DNA of 64,000 bases from JBFXAF01 sp050184585 (GTDB lineage: Bacteria; Pseudomonadota; Alphaproteobacteria; Rhizobiales; Rhizobiaceae). The notes beneath the pieces are model-generated. The model did no database searches and was not told where the DNA came from. It saw only the letters and a program-made list of their open reading frames with translations. Positions within the stretch are counted from its first letter, which is position 1, and the number at the start of each line of letters is the position of its first letter. Shown here one piece after another: positions 15,409 through 23,853 of this stretch. A program made the position numbers and the translations under genes. The stretch covers positions 186,001 through 250,000 of the forward strand of contig JBFXAF010000004.1 of assembly GCA_050184585.1 (NCBI GenBank), in the 5' to 3' direction.

Positions 15409-17511
15409 ATGACGACCGGCAAGTTTCTCGACCTTCCGCCACCGCAGACGACCCAACGTCCCGTCGCCGAGACATATCACGGGATCGAGCGCGTAGACGA
15501 GTATGCATGGCTGCGGGCGGAGAACTGGCAGGACGTCTTCCGCGATCCGAGCGTCCTCGACCCCGCAATCCGCGGCCATCTCGAGGCCGAGAACGCCTAT
15601 CAGGCGGAACTCATGAAGGACACCGCGCGGCTTTGCTCATCGCTGGTCGCGGAGATGAGGGGGCGCATCAGGGAGGACGACGCTTCGGTGCCGATGAAAG
15701 ACGGGCCGTTCGCCTACGGCTCCTCGTTCGTGACGGGCGGCGAACAGCCACGCTACTTCCGCACGCCGCGCGACGGCGGCGCGGAGGAAATCATGCTCGA
15801 CGGCGATGCGGAAGCCGCCGGCAAGGCCTTCTTCCGGCTTGGCGGCGTGGATCATTCGGGAGACCACCGGCGACTGCTGTGGGCGTCTGACGACAAAGGG
15901 TCCGAATTCTACGCGTTGCGCGTCCGTGATCTCGCAACGGGCGTCGATCTTGGCGATCTCGTGCCGGACACGGGCGGCGGCGGTTCCTGGGACGGCCTGG
16001 ACACCGGGTTCTTCTATACCCGCCTCGACCCGAACCACCGCCCGTCCAAACTCTTCCATCACACGATCGGCGGCGAAGCGTCCGCCGACCGTCTGGTCTA
16101 CGAGGAAACCGATCCTGGCTTCTTCATGAACGTCTCGGGCACCTGCGCCGGCAACTGGATCATGATCGGCATCAACGATCACGAGACCAGCGAGTACCGG
16201 ATCATCCCCGCCAAGCAGCCCGACTCCGCCCCGCGACTGGTCGCCGAACGACGCGTGGGCGTTCAGTATGACCTCGAGGACGGCGGCGACTGCTTCTTCG
16301 TGCTCACCAATGCCGACGGCGCCAAGGACTTCAAGATCATGTCCGCGCCACTCGATGACCCCTCGCCCGCAAACTGGACGGAGGTCGTGCCGCACCAGCC
16401 GGGCCTGCTGATCCTCTCGGTCGAGGCATTCCAGGACTGGCTGGTCCGGCTCGAGCGCAAGGACGGCCTCCCGCGCATCGTCATCCGCTACCGCGTCAGC
16501 GGCGAGGAGCATGCGATCTCGTTCGACGAAGAGGCCTATTCGCTAGGCCTTGGCGGCAGCTACGAGTTCGACATCGACACGCTGCGCTTTTCCTACTCAT
16601 CAATGACGACGCCCGCTCAGGTCTTCGACTATGACATGCGCACGCGCGAGCGTGTCCTTCTGAAGACGCAGGAAGTGCCGTCGGGGCATGTCGCCAGCGA
16701 CTACATCACACGCCGGGTCATGGTTCCCGCCGATGACGGCGCGCTGGTGCCGGTGTCGCTTCTCTATCGCGAGGACACCAAGCTGGACGGGTCGGCTGCC
16801 TGCCTGCTCTACGGATACGGCTCCTACGGCATCACGATCCCCGCCGCCTTCAACACCAACGCACTGTCGCTGGTGGATCGCGGTTTCATCTATGCCATCG
16901 CCCATGTGCGAGGCGGCAAGGACAAGGGGTTCGCCTGGTACGAAGACGGCAAGCGCGACAAGAAGGAGAATACCTTCCGGGACTACATCGCCGTCGCCCG
17001 CCATCTGGTGACGGAGGGATACACGTCGCACGACCGCATCGTCGCACAGGGGGGATCCGCGGGCGGCATGCTGATGGGCGCGGTCGCCAACATGGCTCCG
17101 GACGCATTCGGCGGCATCATCGCCGAGGTGCCATTCGTCGACGTGCTGTCGACCATGCTCGACGCCACGCTGCCCCTGACGCCTCCGGAGTGGCCCGAAT
17201 GGGGCAATCCAATCGCCTCGGAAGACGACTACCGGACCATCGCCGCCTACTCGCCCTACGACAATGTCGGGGCACTCGACTATCCGCCGATCCTGGCCGT
17301 AGCGGGCCTGACGGACCCGCGCGTCACCTACTGGGAACCGGCGAAGTGGGCAGCGCGGCTCCGCGAGCGAAAAGCCGGCGGCAATCCGGTGCTGTTCCGG
17401 ATCAATCTCGAGGCAGGCCATGCAGGCGCATCGGGGCGTTTCTCGCGCCTCGAGGAGATCGCCTACAACTATGCTTTCGCCTTGAAGGTCACGGGCAAAG
17501 CCGGCGGTTGA
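15409..17511 (+). CDS. ptrB: Oligopeptidase B (S9A prolyl-oligopeptidase family)
   Basis: A 700-residue serine peptidase. The N-terminal beta-propeller domain starts after YHGIERVDEYAWLRAENW. The C-terminal hydrolase domain has GYGSYGI, the nucleophile in GGSAGGMLMG, the Asp in LTDPRVTYWEP and the His in EAGHAGASGRF. The acidic pocket residues and overall length match protease II, which cuts short peptides after Arg or Lys in the cytoplasm. There is no leader peptide. It stands as a single gene. Confidence 0.92.
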   Translation: MTTGKFLDLPPPQTTQRPVAETYHGIERVDEYAWLRAENWQDVFRDPSVLDPAIRGHLEAENAYQAELMKDTARLCSSLVAEMRGRIREDDASVPMKDGPFAYGSSFVTGGEQPRYFRTPRDGGAEEIMLDGDAEAAGKAFFRLGGVDHSGDHRRLLWASDDKGSEFYALRVRDLATGVDLGDLVPDTGGGGSWDGLDTGFFYTRLDPNHRPSKLFHHTIGGEASADRLVYEETDPGFFMNVSGTCAGNWIMIGINDHETSEYRIIPAKQPDSAPRLVAERRVGVQYDLEDGGDCFFVLTNADGAKDFKIMSAPLDDPSPANWTEVVPHQPGLLILSVEAFQDWLVRLERKDGLPRIVIRYRVSGEEHAISFDEEAYSLGLGGSYEFDIDTLRFSYSSMTTPAQVFDYDMRTRERVLLKTQEVPSGHVASDYITRRVMVPADDGALVPVSLLYREDTKLDGSAACLLYGYGSYGITIPAAFNTNALSLVDRGFIYAIAHVRGGKDKGFAWYEDGKRDKKENTFRDYIAVARHLVTEGYTSHDRIVAQGGSAGGMLMGAVANMAPDAFGGIIAEVPFVDVLSTMLDATLPLTPPEWPEWGNPIASEDDYRTIAAYSPYDNVGALDYPPILAVAGLTDPRVTYWEPAKWAARLRERKAGGNPVLFRINLEAGHAGASGRFSRLEEIAYNYAFALKVTGKAGG

Positions 17512-17524
17512 GGGAGGTCTGCCT

Positions 17525-18463
17525 TCAGTTCCGCGATGGATGGCCATCCGGCAAGGCGGGCACGGCCTTGAGATAGGCTGCGATGGCTGCCCGGTCTTCG
17601 TCGGGGAGCATAGCCATGTTGGCCACGACATCGGCCATGGCGCCACCGGCGGAGTCGAACTCCGGGGTGAAGCCGGTGGTCAGGAACTCGACGATCTCAT
17701 CTTCCGACCAAGCGCCTATGCCGTCTTCGCCGGGCGTGATGTTGGGAACCGTGCCGGAACCCTCGGCAGCGGCGGCGCCCGACAGCCACGCCGCCTTCTT
17801 CAAGCCACCCATGAAGTCACGAGGCGTATGGCACTCGCCGCAATGGCCCGGCCCCTCGACGATGTATCGGCCATTGCGAACGGCAGGGCTCGCGCCGTCC
17901 GCCAAAGCGACGACCGGGGCAGAACTGAGGTTAAGCAGTTTCCACATTCCAACGCCGCGACGGATGTTGAAAGGGAAACCGAGGGCATGGTCCGGCGCCT
18001 TGCCGTCCACTGCGGGCAGGGTCTGCATGAAGGCGTAGAGGTCGGCGATGTCCGACGGCTCCATCCGTGCATAGGAAGAATAGGGGAAGGCGGGGTAGTA
18101 GTGACTGACTCCGGGCGAGACGCCGCGCAGCATGGCATTGGCGAAATTCTCGATCGACCACCCGCCGATGCCGTCTTCGCGATCAGTCGAGATGTTGGGC
18201 GCGACGAATGTGCCGAAAGGCGTGTTCAGTTCCAGTCCGCCCGCGAGTCGAAGCCTCGCATCGCCTTCCGATTTAGGTTGAGCGTGACAGGACGAGCAGC
18301 CGCCGGCCCAGAAAGTGCGCTCACCACGCGCCGCCGCGCCTTCGGTCACGACCGGGATCTCGTCGGCGGCAAGCGGATCCGGGGCTGTCAGGAACCAGCC
18401 GGCGATCACGCCAGCGCCGCCGACAACGATCGCGGCGCCAAGCAGCTTCCTGACGATCCCCAT
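17525..18463 (-). CDS. Membrane-anchored diheme cytochrome c
   Basis: With the ATG at 18463 the protein has 312 residues: one N-terminal membrane helix (about 5-24), then two class I cytochrome c domains with heme sites CSSCH (56-60) and CGECH (208-212). Met ligands are plausible in later loops. The pair of domains and the sequence FGTFVAPNISTDREDGIGGWS resemble the cytochrome subunit of membrane alcohol or sugar dehydrogenases. It lies 17 bases after a cytochrome c' gene, so it probably receives electrons with it in the periplasm. No dehydrogenase subunit is adjacent. Confidence 0.87.
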   Translation of the reverse strand: MGIVRKLLGAAIVVGGAGVIAGWFLTAPDPLAADEIPVVTEGAAARGERTFWAGGCSSCHAQPKSEGDARLRLAGGLELNTPFGTFVAPNISTDREDGIGGWSIENFANAMLRGVSPGVSHYYPAFPYSSYARMEPSDIADLYAFMQTLPAVDGKAPDHALGFPFNIRRGVGMWKLLNLSSAPVVALADGASPAVRNGRYIVEGPGHCGECHTPRDFMGGLKKAAWLSGAAAAEGSGTVPNITPGEDGIGAWSEDEIVEFLTTGFTPEFDSAGGAMADVVANMAMLPDEDRAAIAAYLKAVPALPDGHPSRN

Positions 18464-18480
18464 GAAGCGGGTCTTGCTCC

Positions 18481-18912
18481 CTACATGCGCCAGGCGGAAT
18501 GACAGGCACCGCAATTGGAGGTTATCGCGCCGAACAGGGGCTGGAGAGTCGCGAGATCCTGCGGATTGGCGGCGACCGCCGCGGCCACATCGGCGGAAAA
18601 CTTGTCGACCGCGGCCTTGAACCCCGCCATGTCCTGCCAGATCTTCGGGGACGCCTTGGTCTCGCCGGTGTCGCTGCCGGCCGGGAAAAGCGTATCGACG
18701 TCGAATGCCTTGGCGTTGGCGTCCAGCGCCTGCAGGGCTGTCATGACCGCAGCCGCCTCGTAGTCCTTTTCGCCCTTGACGATGGGCGCGAGCTGCCCAC
18801 CGACGATGCCGCCACGTTCCTTCATCAGCGCCTTCCGATCGGCGATCGGATCCGCGAACGCACTGGCAGACGCCAAGGAAAGTGCGGAAAGGGCAAGCAG
18901 GACGGTCTTCAT
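18481..18912 (-). CDS. Cytochrome c' (class II), copy 1
   Basis: A 143-residue protein with a signal peptide (MKTVLLALSALSLASASAFA) and a four-helix-bundle class II cytochrome: ADRKALMKERGG near the N-terminus and the heme site CGACH close to the C-terminus, the hallmark position of cytochrome c'. Such proteins bind NO and other gases or carry electrons in the periplasm. It precedes the diheme cytochrome by 17 bases. A close relative of the same length lies directly upstream. Confidence 0.9.
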   Translation of the reverse strand: MKTVLLALSALSLASASAFADPIADRKALMKERGGIVGGQLAPIVKGEKDYEAAAVMTALQALDANAKAFDVDTLFPAGSDTGETKASPKIWQDMAGFKAAVDKFSADVAAAVAANPQDLATLQPLFGAITSNCGACHSAWRM

Positions 18913-19051
18913 CGCGGGTCTCCGGGTTGCGAAATGGCTGCCTGAGAGAACGAACGCCTAGTCTGCACTCCTTATTCCCGGCAGCGCCATCAGCCGGGCC
19001 AGTGACATTTTCGTGATCTCTGAAATTCCCGCCGAGGGCGGTCCGAGCGCC

Positions 19052-19483
19052 CTATAGTCGGTATCCCCTGTGACAGCCGCCGCAATTGTCGCCCACGGCG
19101 CCGAACAGGGGTTCGAGAACGGCCCGATCCTGCGGACGCGCGGCGACGGCGGCGGAGATGTCCGCCTTGAACCGGTTGACCGCCGCCAGGAAGCCGGCCC
19201 GATCCGACCATACCGTCGGTGCGGCTTCGGTCCCGTCACCGCTTTCCGATCCCGCGGGGAACAGCGTCTCGACGTCGAACAATTCAGCTCTTGCCTTCAG
19301 CCCTTCGAGGGCGACCTGCACCGCTGCCGCGTCATAGTCCAGTTGCCCCCTTGCGAAAGGTGCGACGTCGCGGGCCACGCGGCTGAACTCTTTCATGAGC
19401 GCCTGGCGATCGGAGACCGGATTGGCGTGGGCGGCCGCAGCCATGGAAAGCGAGGCCGCAAGGACAAGGATGGCTGATCTCAT
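19052..19483 (-). CDS. Cytochrome c' (class II), copy 2
   Basis: I chose the ATG at 19483 (143 residues, MRSAILVLAASLSMAAAAHA leader), the same length as the downstream copy. It shares SDRQALMKEF near the start, LFDVETLFPAGS in the middle and the C-terminal heme site CGGCH. The two genes are clearly an old tandem duplication, separated by 139 bases. A longer frame from 19531 would spoil the signal peptide. Periplasmic; NO binding or electron transfer are the known family roles. Confidence 0.88.
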   Translation of the reverse strand: MRSAILVLAASLSMAAAAHANPVSDRQALMKEFSRVARDVAPFARGQLDYDAAAVQVALEGLKARAELFDVETLFPAGSESGDGTEAAPTVWSDRAGFLAAVNRFKADISAAVAARPQDRAVLEPLFGAVGDNCGGCHRGYRL

Positions 19484-19601
19484 GCAAACTCCGGGCTTGG
19501 GATCAACGGCGCACATGATGATCGGCCGCACCCGATTGTTCGCCGGTCAGCCAACGTCGCGCCACACACAAGTCCTGATATTTGCGTGAACGGCCGCAAC
19601 G

Positions 19602-19627
19602 AAAAAGGCCCGGCGCATGCCGGGCCT
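19602..19627 (-). terminator. Rho-independent terminator after the superoxide dismutase gene
   Basis: On the minus strand AGGCCCGGC and GCCGGGCCT pair around a short ATGC-containing loop and are followed by five Ts. It lies 24 bases past the sod stop. Confidence 0.85.
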
Positions 19628-19650
19628 CGTTCTCGCGCCGTGCGATCGGT

Positions 19651-20253
19651 TCAACCGGCCGCCTTTTCGAAGCGCTCCAGCACGTAGTCCCAGTTGATCA
19701 GGCTGTCGACGAACGCCTCCAGATACTTCGGCCGCGCGTTGCGATAGTCGATGTAGTAGGAGTGCTCCCAGACGTCGACGCCCAGGACCGGGTCTGCTCC
19801 GTGCACCAGCGGGTTCTCGCCGTTCGGCGTCTTGGAGATCGCGAGCTTCCCATCCTTGAGGGAGAGCCACGCCCAGCCGGATCCGAACTGCGTCGTGCCC
19901 GCGGCGATGAAATCGGCCTTGAACTTGTCGTAACCGCCGAGGTCGCTGTCGACCGCTTTCTGGAGCTTGGCGGGCAGCTTGTTGCCGCCGCCGCCCTTCT
20001 TCATCCACTTCCAGAAATGGATGTGGTTGTAGTGCTGGCCGGCATTGTTGAAGAGGCCGGGGTTCTTGCCGAAGGACTGCTTGACGATCTCCTCCAGCGA
20101 TAGGCCGTCCATGCCGGCCTCGGCGGCAAGCTTGTTGCCGTTGTCGACATAGGCCTTGTGGTGCTTGTCGTGATGGTACTCGAGCGTTTCCTTCGACATG
20201 TAGGGCTGGAGGGCCTCGTAGTCGTAGGGCAATGCGGGCAATTCAAAAGCCAT
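19651..20253 (-). CDS. sodB: Fe/Mn superoxide dismutase
   Basis: With the ATG at 20253 the protein has 200 residues: MAFELPALPYDYEALQPYMS, then YHHDKHHKAYVDN, NHIHFWKWM and DVWEHSYYIDY, which supply the three His and one Asp metal ligands. GTTQFGSGWAWL is typical. No leader peptide, so it is cytoplasmic and turns superoxide into hydrogen peroxide. The sequence looks iron-type in the alphaproteobacterial sense, but metal choice cannot be proven by eye. Upstream, copies of cytochrome c' sit on the far side of the terminator. Confidence 0.95.
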   Translation of the reverse strand: MAFELPALPYDYEALQPYMSKETLEYHHDKHHKAYVDNGNKLAAEAGMDGLSLEEIVKQSFGKNPGLFNNAGQHYNHIHFWKWMKKGGGGNKLPAKLQKAVDSDLGGYDKFKADFIAAGTTQFGSGWAWLSLKDGKLAISKTPNGENPLVHGADPVLGVDVWEHSYYIDYRNARPKYLEAFVDSLINWDYVLERFEKAAG

Positions 20254-20357
20254 GATCGTACTCCCTCGCTGGCAATGTCCGGGCAAAGCTGACCCGATCT
20301 AGATAGGTAAGCCGCCCGCGCGGACAACTCCGCGTGAGGGTGGCCGTTCCAGATTCC

Positions 20358-21257
20358 TCATGCGGCGGCGGCCGAATGCGCCCAGTCCCAGTAGAGCCCG
20401 CGAGCCCTGGCGGCGATCGGTCCCGGTTGCAGATCGCGATCCTCGATGCGCGTGACCGGGACGACCTTCGAATGATTGCCGGTCGAGAAAATCTCGTCGG
20501 CGTCGAGGAAATCGCGCACCGTCAGCGCCTTCTCGATCACGTCGACGCCGGCGTCCCGCAGCAACCTTATCGTGCGGGCGCGCGTGATGCCGGAGAGGAA
20601 CGTGCGGTTCGGCGCCGGTGTGAAGGCGACGCCATCCTTGGACATGAAGACGTTGGAGGAGCCCGTCTCGGCGACGTTCCCGAGCATGTCCAGCACGAGA
20701 CAGTTGTCGAAGCCGCGCTCCCGCGCCTCGCGGATGGCGCGGCCGTTGTTGGGGTAGAGGCAACCGGCCTTGGCGTCGGTGGGCATCGTCTCGATGGTCG
20801 GGCGGCGGAAAGGCGACACCGTCAAGGAGAAGCCGCCAGGCGCGATCATCGGGGATTCGTAGAGGCAAAGGCAGAAGCGGGTCGAGTCAGGGTCCGCCGG
20901 CACGCCCATGTAGCCGCCGGCCTCGGCCCAGTACATCGGGCGGACGTAGACCGCGGTCTTGCCGTCGAACTTCTTCAGCCCGTCCGTCGTCAGGCCGACG
21001 ATCTCCGCCGGCGTCCTGGTGGGGGCGAGGCCGAGCGAGCGTGCGGACGCGTTGACCCGTTCGCAGTGCAGGTCGAGATCGGGCGCGACATTCTCGAACC
21101 ACCGCGCGCCGTCGAAGACGCTGGAGCCGAGCCACATGGCATGGGTCCTGGGTCCCGCTATGGCGACGTTGCCCTCGTGCCAGTCGCCGTCGACATAGGT
21201 CCAGGTGACGCTCGGCGCGGCGGGAAGCGAAGCCATCTGCGGTTTCTCCGTGGTCAT
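20358..21257 (-). CDS. ilvE: Branched-chain amino acid aminotransferase
   Basis: A class IV PLP aminotransferase, 299 residues from the ATG at 21257 (five more if the upstream ATG at 21272 is used). Features are WTYVDGDWHEGN, FDGARWFENVAPDLDLHCERVNAS, YVRPMYWAEAGGYMGVPADP, and DAKAGCLYPNN, which holds the PLP lysine. SGITRARTIRLLRDAG and GNHSKVVPVTRIEDR close the fold. It interconverts branched 2-oxo acids and amino acids with glutamate. A related D-amino-acid or other class IV enzyme is possible but the family assignment is firm. Confidence 0.87.
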   Translation of the reverse strand: MTTEKPQMASLPAAPSVTWTYVDGDWHEGNVAIAGPRTHAMWLGSSVFDGARWFENVAPDLDLHCERVNASARSLGLAPTRTPAEIVGLTTDGLKKFDGKTAVYVRPMYWAEAGGYMGVPADPDSTRFCLCLYESPMIAPGGFSLTVSPFRRPTIETMPTDAKAGCLYPNNGRAIREARERGFDNCLVLDMLGNVAETGSSNVFMSKDGVAFTPAPNRTFLSGITRARTIRLLRDAGVDVIEKALTVRDFLDADEIFSTGNHSKVVPVTRIEDRDLQPGPIAARARGLYWDWAHSAAAA

Positions 21258-21360
21258 GTCGGGGCGGCCCATGCAAAATACCTTCGCGCCACAGGCGTCA
21301 ACCCGGGGAACGGGAGAATTGCTGGACCACGGTCCCCAACCCGATCGAAACGGAGGATGA

Positions 21361-22023
21361 ATGGCCGCCGTCCACTATGCCTTCGATGCCTACGGCACCC
21401 TGTTCGACGTGCACGCGGCCGTGCGCCGCCATGCCGCGACGATCGGACCCGGCGCGCAGGCGCTCTCCGACCTGTGGCGGTCCAAGCAGCTCGAATACAC
21501 CTGGGTGCGGACGCTCGCGGGGACCTACCGGGACTTCTGGGAATTGACAGCGGAAGCTCTCGACTTCGCATTCGCGCGCTTTCCCGATTTGGACAGGTCG
21601 TGGCGCGACCGCCTGCTCGAAGCCTATCTGACCCTGGACTGCTACCCGGAGGTTCCGGCCGTGCTGCGCTCGCTCAAGGATCGCGGGGCCAGATTGTGTA
21701 TCCTCTCGAACGGCAGTCCCAGGATGCTGGAGACTGCGGTGCGGTCGGCCGGGCTCGGGCCTCTGCTGGACGACATTTTCTCGGTCGACGCCGCCCGCCG
21801 CTTCAAGACCGACCCGGCGACCTATGCGCTGGTCACGGCTTCGTGGGGCGTGTCGCCGTCGGAGGTGTCATTCCAGTCGTCGAACCGGTGGGACATCGCC
21901 GGGGCGACGCGGTTCGGATTCCGCTGCACCTGGATCAACAGGACCGGCCAGCCGGACGAGTACGGAGACCTCCCTCCCGAGCGCATCGTCGAAACGCTCG
22001 CCGCGCTGATCGATACTCCCTGA
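21361..22023 (+). CDS. Haloacid dehalogenase, type II (L-2-DEX family)
   Basis: A 220-residue HAD hydrolase with the full L-2-haloacid dehalogenase signature: nucleophile Asp9 in FDAYGTLFD, Thr13, Arg40, SNG at 116-118, Lys149 in RRFKTDP, and SSNRWDIAG at 173-181 with Asp178. These correspond to the catalytic set of Pseudomonas L-DEX shifted by one or two positions. It would displace halogen from short L-2-haloacids with water. It stands alone on the plus strand. The usual K-P-D-P box reads K-T-D-P here. Confidence 0.88.
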   Translation: MAAVHYAFDAYGTLFDVHAAVRRHAATIGPGAQALSDLWRSKQLEYTWVRTLAGTYRDFWELTAEALDFAFARFPDLDRSWRDRLLEAYLTLDCYPEVPAVLRSLKDRGARLCILSNGSPRMLETAVRSAGLGPLLDDIFSVDAARRFKTDPATYALVTASWGVSPSEVSFQSSNRWDIAGATRFGFRCTWINRTGQPDEYGDLPPERIVETLAALIDTP

Positions 22024-22194
22024 CGTAACCGTTGCAGATTTGCGACAGGCGGCGGCGTTCATGATGCTGCCGGAATTTGCCCACGCTGCGGTCCCATTCG
22101 GAACCCCAATCGGCACTGCGAATTATGGGAGGAATGGGAGACGCCGGCGACGGCGTCTCGCCCGTCTCGACGGGGCAATACGAGGCCGAACTGA

Positions 22195-22896
22195 ATGACC
22201 AGCAATACCCTCCCATCTCGCCGCGACTTCCTCGGCATGTCCGGCGCGAGTCTCGCCGCGCTCGCATTGTCCGGGTGCATGGCCACGTCCCGAGAAGAGA
22301 CCAGTTCGGTCCGGCCTCCGGACCGCGTCGACGGATACGCGCTCATGTATGCGTCGGTGGCGGATGGCGGTTTCGTCATCCCCGCGGTGCCGTGGGAACA
22401 GATCGATCGCCGATATCTGCGCCAGATCGTCCCGGATCCGACGGGGGAGCGGCCGGGTACGCTCGTCGTCGATACGGCGTCGCACTTCCTCTATCTGGTT
22501 CGCGAGGGCGGTGAAGCGCTACGCTACGGCGTGGGTCTGGGCCGCGCCGGCTTCGATTGGTCCGGACGAGCGATCATCCAGTGGAAGCAGGCCTGGCCGA
22601 AGTGGACGCCGCCGGCCGAAATGATCGCGCGCCAGCCCGAACTGGAGAAGTACAGCGCCGACAATGGCGGCATGGCCCCAGGTCTGGACAATCCCCTTGG
22701 CGCGCGCGCGCTGTACATCTTCGAAGGTGGGGAAGACACGCTGTACCGCGTTCACGGCTCCCCCGAATGGTGGTCGATCGGCAAATCCGTATCCTCGGGA
22801 TGCGTTCGCATGATCAACCAGGACGTCATCGACCTCTATCAACGGGTTCCCGAGAGGACGCCGATCCTCGTGACGTCCGGGCTGGTGAGCGTCTGA
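22195..22896 (+). CDS. L,D-transpeptidase lipoprotein (YkuD), copy 1
   Basis: A 233-residue YkuD enzyme. The N-terminus has a twin-arginine-like RRDFLG followed by a hydrophobic stretch and a lipobox LSGC, so export and lipidation are likely. The catalytic region is HGSPEWW (His) and SSGCVRM (Cys). Conserved flanks are YLRQIVPDPTGERPGTLVVDTASHFLYLV and WPKWTPP. L,D-transpeptidases make 3-3 cross-links in peptidoglycan or anchor proteins; they are numerous in rhizobia, which grow from the pole. A paralogue follows after 139 bases. Confidence 0.9.
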   Translation: MTSNTLPSRRDFLGMSGASLAALALSGCMATSREETSSVRPPDRVDGYALMYASVADGGFVIPAVPWEQIDRRYLRQIVPDPTGERPGTLVVDTASHFLYLVREGGEALRYGVGLGRAGFDWSGRAIIQWKQAWPKWTPPAEMIARQPELEKYSADNGGMAPGLDNPLGARALYIFEGGEDTLYRVHGSPEWWSIGKSVSSGCVRMINQDVIDLYQRVPERTPILVTSGLVSV

Positions 22897-23035
22897 CAGG
22901 CCGAAAGCTGCCGAAAGCCTGCCGCAAGGCCCGACGCCTAGATTCGGCCACGCTGACGCCATTTTCCTGGATGGCAGTGGGCGGGCGGCCTGAGGCCTCA
23001 GGCGCGCGAACTGGTGGGCGCGAGGGCTCCTAGAC

Positions 23036-23809
23036 ATGTCCGACGAAACGTCGCTTATCGACCGGCGTTCCTTGCTGCTCGGCGCCGGGGCAGCCGCCCT
23101 TGCGCTGACCGGCTGCACGATGACGCCAGACGCGCCGCCCGTCGCCGCGGCGCCGACCGAACCAGGCTTCGACGACCCCCGCGCCATGTATGGGGCGCGG
23201 GTCGACGAGGGATACCAGCTTCCTGCCATCCCCATCGACAAGGTCGATCCACAGTATCTTCGACAGGTCGTCTCGGACCCAACCGGCGAGGCGCCGGGCA
23301 CCATCGTCGTGGATACGTCGAAGAATTTCCTCTATCTCGTGCGTCCCGGCGGAAGGGCGATCCGCTACGGCGTCAGCCTCGGTCGATCGGGGTTCGAGTG
23401 GACCGGCAGCGCGCACGTCCAGTGGAAAAAGAAGTGGCCGACCTGGACGCCTCCGCCCGACATGGTCAAGCGCGATCCGAAGCTCGCCCAATACGCCGAG
23501 AACGGCATGCCGCCAGGGCCGAGCAATCCGCTCGGCGCGCGCGCTCTCTATCTGTTCCGCGATGGCAAGGACACGATGTACCGGCTGCACGGCACGCCGG
23601 CCTGGGACTCGATCGGCAAGGCCGCCTCTTCCGGCTGCGTACGCTTCATGAACCAGGACATCATCGACCTCTACGATCGCGTGCAGGGCAAGGCGCCGAT
23701 CCATGTGCGCGGCAGCCTCGACCGCTCGGTCATGTCGAAGAGTTCCAACAGTCCGACGACCACACCCATGGACGCCGGCCTGCCCCAGGGCGCCGAGGAA
23801 CTTCTCTAG
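23036..23809 (+). CDS. L,D-transpeptidase lipoprotein (YkuD), copy 2
   Basis: A 257-residue paralogue of the preceding gene with the same layout: DRRSLLLGAGAAALALTGC lipobox leader, QYLRQVVSDPTGEAPGTIVVDTSKNFLYLV, WPTWTPP, HGTPAWDSIG with the His, and SSGCVRFMNQ with the nucleophilic Cys. It differs by a Ser/Thr-rich C-terminal tail of about 25 residues. The two copies are a tandem duplication. Export to the periplasm and 3-3 cross-linking are inferred from the family. Confidence 0.9.
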   Translation: MSDETSLIDRRSLLLGAGAAALALTGCTMTPDAPPVAAAPTEPGFDDPRAMYGARVDEGYQLPAIPIDKVDPQYLRQVVSDPTGEAPGTIVVDTSKNFLYLVRPGGRAIRYGVSLGRSGFEWTGSAHVQWKKKWPTWTPPPDMVKRDPKLAQYAENGMPPGPSNPLGARALYLFRDGKDTMYRLHGTPAWDSIGKAASSGCVRFMNQDIIDLYDRVQGKAPIHVRGSLDRSVMSKSSNSPTTTPMDAGLPQGAEELL

Positions 23810-23826
23810 ATCAGAAGATCGGACAG

Positions 23827-23847
23827 GCCGCCGGGAAAACCGGCGGC
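23827..23847. terminator. Hairpin between convergent genes
   Basis: A perfect 8-bp stem GCCGCCGG/CCGGCGGC with a GAAAA loop lies in the 44-base gap between the convergent L,D-transpeptidase and HerA-like genes. No clear T-run follows on either strand, so it may act as a weak bidirectional stop or as 3'-end protection. Confidence 0.45.
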
Positions 23848-23853
23848 GCGATC

